Positions 60,784 through 64,000 of a stretch of 64,000 nucleotides of DNA are shown piece by piece. Each line of letters begins with the position of its first letter. The stretch's first letter is position 1. The DNA is from Bradyrhizobium sp. ISRA430. GTDB lineage: Bacteria; Pseudomonadota; Alphaproteobacteria; Rhizobiales; Xanthobacteraceae. Under the pieces are notes generated by a model. That model had not been told where the DNA came from, did no database searches, and saw only the letters and a list, made by a program, of their open reading frames with translations. A program made the position numbers and the translations under genes. Location of the stretch: NCBI RefSeq assembly GCF_029909975.1, contig NZ_CP094516.1:2604001-2668000 (forward strand). The letters run 5' to 3'.

Positions 60784-60808
60784 GGCGGTCGCCTTCGCGG
60801 CGACCGCC
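60784..60808 (+). terminator. Hairpin terminator after the DUF1236 gene
   Basis: GGCGGTCGCC-TTCGC-GGCGACCGCC, a perfect 10-bp stem with a 5-base loop, 20 bp after the stop codon. Only two T follow, so termination may be partial. Confidence 0.55.
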
Positions 60809-60824
60809 TTCCGGAGCTGACCTC

Positions 60825-60917
60825 ATGTCCCCATATCGGGAAGCCAGGATCGCCGGGCTGAGCCTGGCTGCCGTTTACGCTATCTGCCTGGTGCTGACCG
60901 CGATCAGCATGACCTGA
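60825..60917 (+). CDS. Possible 30-residue membrane peptide
   Basis: A short open frame encodes MSPYREARIAGL then a hydrophobic stretch SLAAVYAICLVLTAISMT, that is, a charged N terminus and one transmembrane helix. A GGAG site lies 9 bases before the ATG. It follows the DUF1236 hairpin and could be read through with it. The rest of the 341-bp gap to the SulP gene holds nothing else I recognise. Conservation would decide whether it is real. Confidence 0.35.
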   Translation: MSPYREARIAGLSLAAVYAICLVLTAISMT

Positions 60918-61104
60918 GCGCTGCAGGCGATTGCGCTGCAAAATTTCGTGCTGCGACCGGCGCGGGCGACGAAAGTAATCTATAGCCTCGGCACCGGCGG
61001 ATCACGCAATCGGTCTTTGCACTTCGGCGCCGAGGCGGTTCCGCGTACGCTCGAAAGCCGGCAAATGACCTAGCCTTCGGTTCGGTCCTCCCAGTCGTCC
61101 CACT

Positions 61105-62778
61105 TCACAGATAACGAGAAACGGCGACGCCGATGGTTGGAAAGAAATAGTTCTCGCCAAGCTGCGCGAACAAGCCGAATTTCTTCAGCTTGTCCTTTGC
61201 CGGATCCTTCAGCTCGGCAAAGCACAACTCTATGCCCTGCGCATGCAGCGCCTGATCCAATTCGGCAACCACATCGCAGGCAGTGACGTCCACACTGGTC
61301 ACCGGCTCCGCCGCAACGACCAGCCAGCGTACGGGTGTTGGCGATGTCGCTACGGCATCCAGGACACGTTCCTTGAAGAATTCAGCGTTGGCGAAGAACA
61401 GCGGCGCATCCCACCGAAACAGGACCAGCCCGGGGATGCGGCGCGCATCCGGGTACCTCGTGATGTCGTGATAGCCTTTGACGCCGTCGGCGCGCCCCAA
61501 TACGGCGGAGTGAGGGCGCCAGCCGTCCCAGAGAAACTCAACGATGGCGATTGCGATCGCCAGACCTATTCCCGGAATCACACCGAGCACTGCGACACCG
61601 ACAAAGCAGACGATCGCCAACCAGAATTCCCAGCGCTGAATGCGATAGATTCGCTTGAGGTCGGCGATCTCAACCAAGCCGATCGCCGCGGCGATGACCA
61701 CGGCCGCCAATGCCGCGCTGGGCAAATGCCGAAGGAGATTCGGCGCCACCAGCAGGAGTGCAGCGATGGCAAGTGCGCCAACGACACTGGCGAGTTGGGT
61801 CCGAGCGCCGGCGGCTTCCGCAACGGGTGTACGCGAACTGCTGCTGCTGATCGAGAAGCCCTGAAAGAATCCGGTCACCAGATTGGCGGCACCAAGCCCC
61901 ACCAATTCCTGGTTCGGATCGGCCCGCGCCCCCAACCTTGCGGCATAGGCACGTGACAGCACACTGGTATCGGCAAATGACACCAGCGCGATTGCGCAAC
62001 CGCCGACCAGCACCGGGACCACATCGCCGTAGCTGATCCAGGGAACGACGAAACCCGGCAGCCCCTGAGGAAGAGGACCCACGACCTTCAAGCCGTAAGC
62101 TGCTCCAAGATCCAGCACACCGACAACGATCGTTGCCCCGACAACCGCGATCAGGATGCCTGGGAGTCGCTTGCTGTCCTTGAGAAGAAGGATCACGACC
62201 AATGTGGCGAGCCCGATCCCGAGCGCGACCCAGTTTGTCCGTCCTTCCAGGATTGCGCCGACGATCGCCAATAAGCTTTGCAAGGGTCCTTTGCTCTCGA
62301 TGGAGAAGCCGAAAAGCGTTGGCAATTGGCTGATCAAGACGGTCAGCGCTATTCCGTTCATGTAGCCATAACGGATCGGCTTGGAGAGAAGTTCGGTGAC
62401 AAAGCCCAGGCGCGCAAGACCCGCCAGAATGCACACTATCCCCGAAACGATCGCCATCATGCCGGCGAGCGTCGCGGCCCGCAGGGGATCGCCGCCGGCC
62501 AACGGAGTGACAACACCCAGGATGATCCCCACAAGCGCCGAGTCCGGGCCCAGGACAAGTATGCGGCTTGGGCCGAACAACGCGTAGACCAGCAGCGGCA
62601 CGATTGTTGCGTAAAGACCATAGATGCCAGGCAGGCCCGATGCCGCCGCGTAGGCGATTCCAACCGGAACGAGCATTGTCGCCAGGACAACCCCGGCGAA
62701 GATATCATGCGGAAGCCACGCTGCCTCATATAGACGGAGCGTCTCCAACCCTGGCAGCCGGTGGATCCAATGCTTCAT
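61105..62778 (-). CDS. SulP-family anion transporter with STAS domain
   Basis: A 557-residue inner-membrane transporter of the SLC26/SulP family, related to sulfate or bicarbonate permeases. The N-terminal membrane domain holds the signature (AGVVLATMLVPVGIAYAAASGLPGIYGLYATIVPLLVYALFGPSRILVLGPDSAL) and GAANLVTGFFQGFSISSSSSRTPV. About 12–14 helices are followed by a cytoplasmic STAS domain (about 430–557, with VTSVDVTACDVVAELDQAL). The substrate anion is not determined by sequence. Confidence 0.92.
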   Translation of the reverse strand: MKHWIHRLPGLETLRLYEAAWLPHDIFAGVVLATMLVPVGIAYAAASGLPGIYGLYATIVPLLVYALFGPSRILVLGPDSALVGIILGVVTPLAGGDPLRAATLAGMMAIVSGIVCILAGLARLGFVTELLSKPIRYGYMNGIALTVLISQLPTLFGFSIESKGPLQSLLAIVGAILEGRTNWVALGIGLATLVVILLLKDSKRLPGILIAVVGATIVVGVLDLGAAYGLKVVGPLPQGLPGFVVPWISYGDVVPVLVGGCAIALVSFADTSVLSRAYAARLGARADPNQELVGLGAANLVTGFFQGFSISSSSSRTPVAEAAGARTQLASVVGALAIAALLLVAPNLLRHLPSAALAAVVIAAAIGLVEIADLKRIYRIQRWEFWLAIVCFVGVAVLGVIPGIGLAIAIAIVEFLWDGWRPHSAVLGRADGVKGYHDITRYPDARRIPGLVLFRWDAPLFFANAEFFKERVLDAVATSPTPVRWLVVAAEPVTSVDVTACDVVAELDQALHAQGIELCFAELKDPAKDKLKKFGLFAQLGENYFFPTIGVAVSRYL

Positions 62779-62987
62779 TGGGTCACTCTCAAACGCGGAT
62801 CGGACTTGTCAGCCGCGCGTCGTGAGTTGCGCCGCGATTGGCGGACCAGAATCCACTATAGGCCATGTTCGCCTGGCATGTTGCATCATGGCGCCGCGAT
62901 CGAGCAATCTGCCGGCGCTTTTGCACTGCAGCTTGAGTGCCGTCCACGCGATCAAAATGCGGGGTGGCACAATCGCGGCGCTGCTTT

Positions 62988-64000
62988 ATGCTCCGCCCGT
63001 CCGGCGCCGTCGCGCCGGAGCTAGGGCATCTGCGTTTGTCAAAGCTCACCCTGCCGGTCCGGCTCGCTCTCCTGGTCGCAGGAACGACGCTGCCGCTGAT
63101 CGTCTTTGCCGTCGGCCTCGCCTACTACAACTACGACCAGGATCGCAGCAATGCGACGCGCCGGGTGTTGGAGACGGTCCGCAGCATGCGCCTCGTGCTC
63201 GACTCCGAGGTTCAGCGGATGACGGGTGGATTGCAAGTGCTCGCGCTCAGCGACTCCTTGCGAAGCGGTGACTTCGACGGCTTCCGGCGCTTGGCGGACG
63301 GCTTCATCGCCCAGTACGGCGGAGACAGCGTCCTGCTCGTTGCCGACAGGTCCGGACGTCAGATATTCTCGACCGTGACGACCGATACGGCGAGCCTGCC
63401 GCCGCGCAACAATCATGCGATCGTGGAGCGGGTCTTTGCGAGCAAGGCGCCGCAATATTCCGATCTGTTCATCGGCTCGGTCAAGAAGCGCCCGATCGTG
63501 ACGGTCGAAGTCCCCGTGCTGCGCAACGGCGAGGTCGTCTACGCGCTCTCGTTCAGCCCGCCGATCGACGTCTTCCAGCGGCTGGTCGAGCAACAACGGC
63601 CCGACGACCACTGGGCGGTCTCGCTTCTGGACACCAAGGGCTTCGTGTTCGCACGCACGCCCAATCCAGCCGAGACGTTCGGCAAGCGGGCCTCACCTTC
63701 GCTCTACAACGCGATGTTTCGCGCGAGCGAAGCCGCCCTCCCGACGATCTCGCTCGACGGTGTCGCGCTCGCAGCCGCCTATACGCGCTCGAGGCTGACC
63801 GGCTGGACGGTCGCCGCAGGCGTCGCGGAGAGTTCGCTGATCGCGCCGCTTTGGCGCAACATCGCGATCACCGGCCTGATCGGCGGCGTGCTGCTCCTGA
63901 TCGGCCTCACCTTCGCGGTGCGGATGGCGACCACGATCGCGCGCGGCGAGATGCTGCACGACCTGCTGATCGAGGAGCTCAACCATCGCGTCAAGAATAC
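62988..64000 (+). CDS. Sensor histidine kinase, HWE/HisKA_2 type (3' end missing)
   Basis: An open frame from ATG 62988 (MLRPSGAVAPELGHLRLSKLTLPVRL) runs off the right edge. A TTG at 63036 (SKLTLPVRL) is an alternative start with AGGG nine bases upstream. It encodes a transmembrane helix (LALLVAGTTLPLIVFAVGLAYY), a periplasmic Cache-like sensor of about 230 residues, a second helix (IAITGLIGGVLLLIGLTFAV) and, at the edge, the phosphoacceptor box DLLIEELNHRVKN typical of HWE/HisKA_2 kinases. The ATP-binding part lies outside the window. The frame is absent from stop-to-stop listings only because no stop is reached. Confidence 0.85.
   Translation, partial: MLRPSGAVAPELGHLRLSKLTLPVRLALLVAGTTLPLIVFAVGLAYYNYDQDRSNATRRVLETVRSMRLVLDSEVQRMTGGLQVLALSDSLRSGDFDGFRRLADGFIAQYGGDSVLLVADRSGRQIFSTVTTDTASLPPRNNHAIVERVFASKAPQYSDLFIGSVKKRPIVTVEVPVLRNGEVVYALSFSPPIDVFQRLVEQQRPDDHWAVSLLDTKGFVFARTPNPAETFGKRASPSLYNAMFRASEAALPTISLDGVALAAAYTRSRLTGWTVAAGVAESSLIAPLWRNIAITGLIGGVLLLIGLTFAVRMATTIARGEMLHDLLIEELNHRVKN

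Noticed and set aside
62779..62987. Short open frames between the SulP gene and the last kinase.
   Set aside because: They have no ribosome-binding site or motif, and overlap the kinase start in other frames; I see only a divergent promoter region.

Overview
This 64 kb window is a high-GC, densely packed stretch of an alphaproteobacterial chromosome, most likely Bradyrhizobium or a close relative (Nitrobacteraceae). That placement rests on the gene families present: a DUF1236 protein, DUF993, a narK–flavoprotein–nitrate reductase cluster, and many ABC/TRAP importers next to sugar-acid enzymes. It also rests on copies of the short inverted repeats that begin CGTCATTGCGAG, which I associate with this group. 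No rRNA, tRNA, CRISPR array, prophage or transposase gene was seen. The window is cut at both ends: the first gene lacks its 5' end and the last lacks its 3' end.

Layout. 1–5.7 kb: end of a dipeptide-type ABC permease, a CnbZ-like protein, and a three-gene signalling operon (sensor kinase, single-domain receiver, receiver fused to a class III nucleotide cyclase). 5.8–11 kb: a TetR–membrane fusion protein–RND pump operon with a palindromic operator and a terminator. 11–17 kb: a split ThDP decarboxylase, a cytochrome P450, ornithine aminotransferase and a large Pro/Ala-rich LTXXQ protein. 17–25.3 kb: a seven-gene minus-strand operon (ABC importer, enolase-superfamily enzyme, Gfo/Idh/MocA dehydrogenase, DUF993 protein, TIM-barrel isomerase/hydrolase) preceded by a TetR regulator. 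It has the shape of a complete uptake-plus-catabolism pathway, but I cannot name its substrate.

25.5–36.4 kb: VOC protein, two PfkB-family kinases, ferredoxin-reductase-like flavoprotein, enoyl-CoA hydratase, and an IlvD/EDD dehydratase–TRAP (dctPQM) operon divergent from a GntR regulator. 36.5–48.4 kb: a TAXI-type binding protein, a secreted unknown, uronate dehydrogenase, two SMP-30 lactonases, an aldehyde dehydrogenase, an AceE/transketolase-like enzyme divergent from an Lrp regulator, an EamA transporter and an aldo/keto reductase. Uronate dehydrogenase, lactonase, dehydratase, aldehyde dehydrogenase and TRAP importer together suggest oxidative, non-phosphorylative use of sugar acids.

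48.5–57.4 kb: nitrate assimilation in two minus-strand units, nrtABC and narK–flavoprotein–nitrate reductase. Both units carry the same regulatory architecture: an upstream element, then about 93 bp later a TTGGCAC-N5-TTGAA sigma-54-like promoter, then a leader with an identical 14-nt element. The haemoglobin gene (bjgb) known from the related Bradyrhizobium diazoefficiens operon is absent, and no nitrite reductase is in the window. 57.7–64 kb: an intradiol dioxygenase, a serine hydrolase, a DUF1236 protein, a possible 30-residue membrane peptide, a SulP transporter and the start of an HWE/HisKA_2-type sensor kinase.
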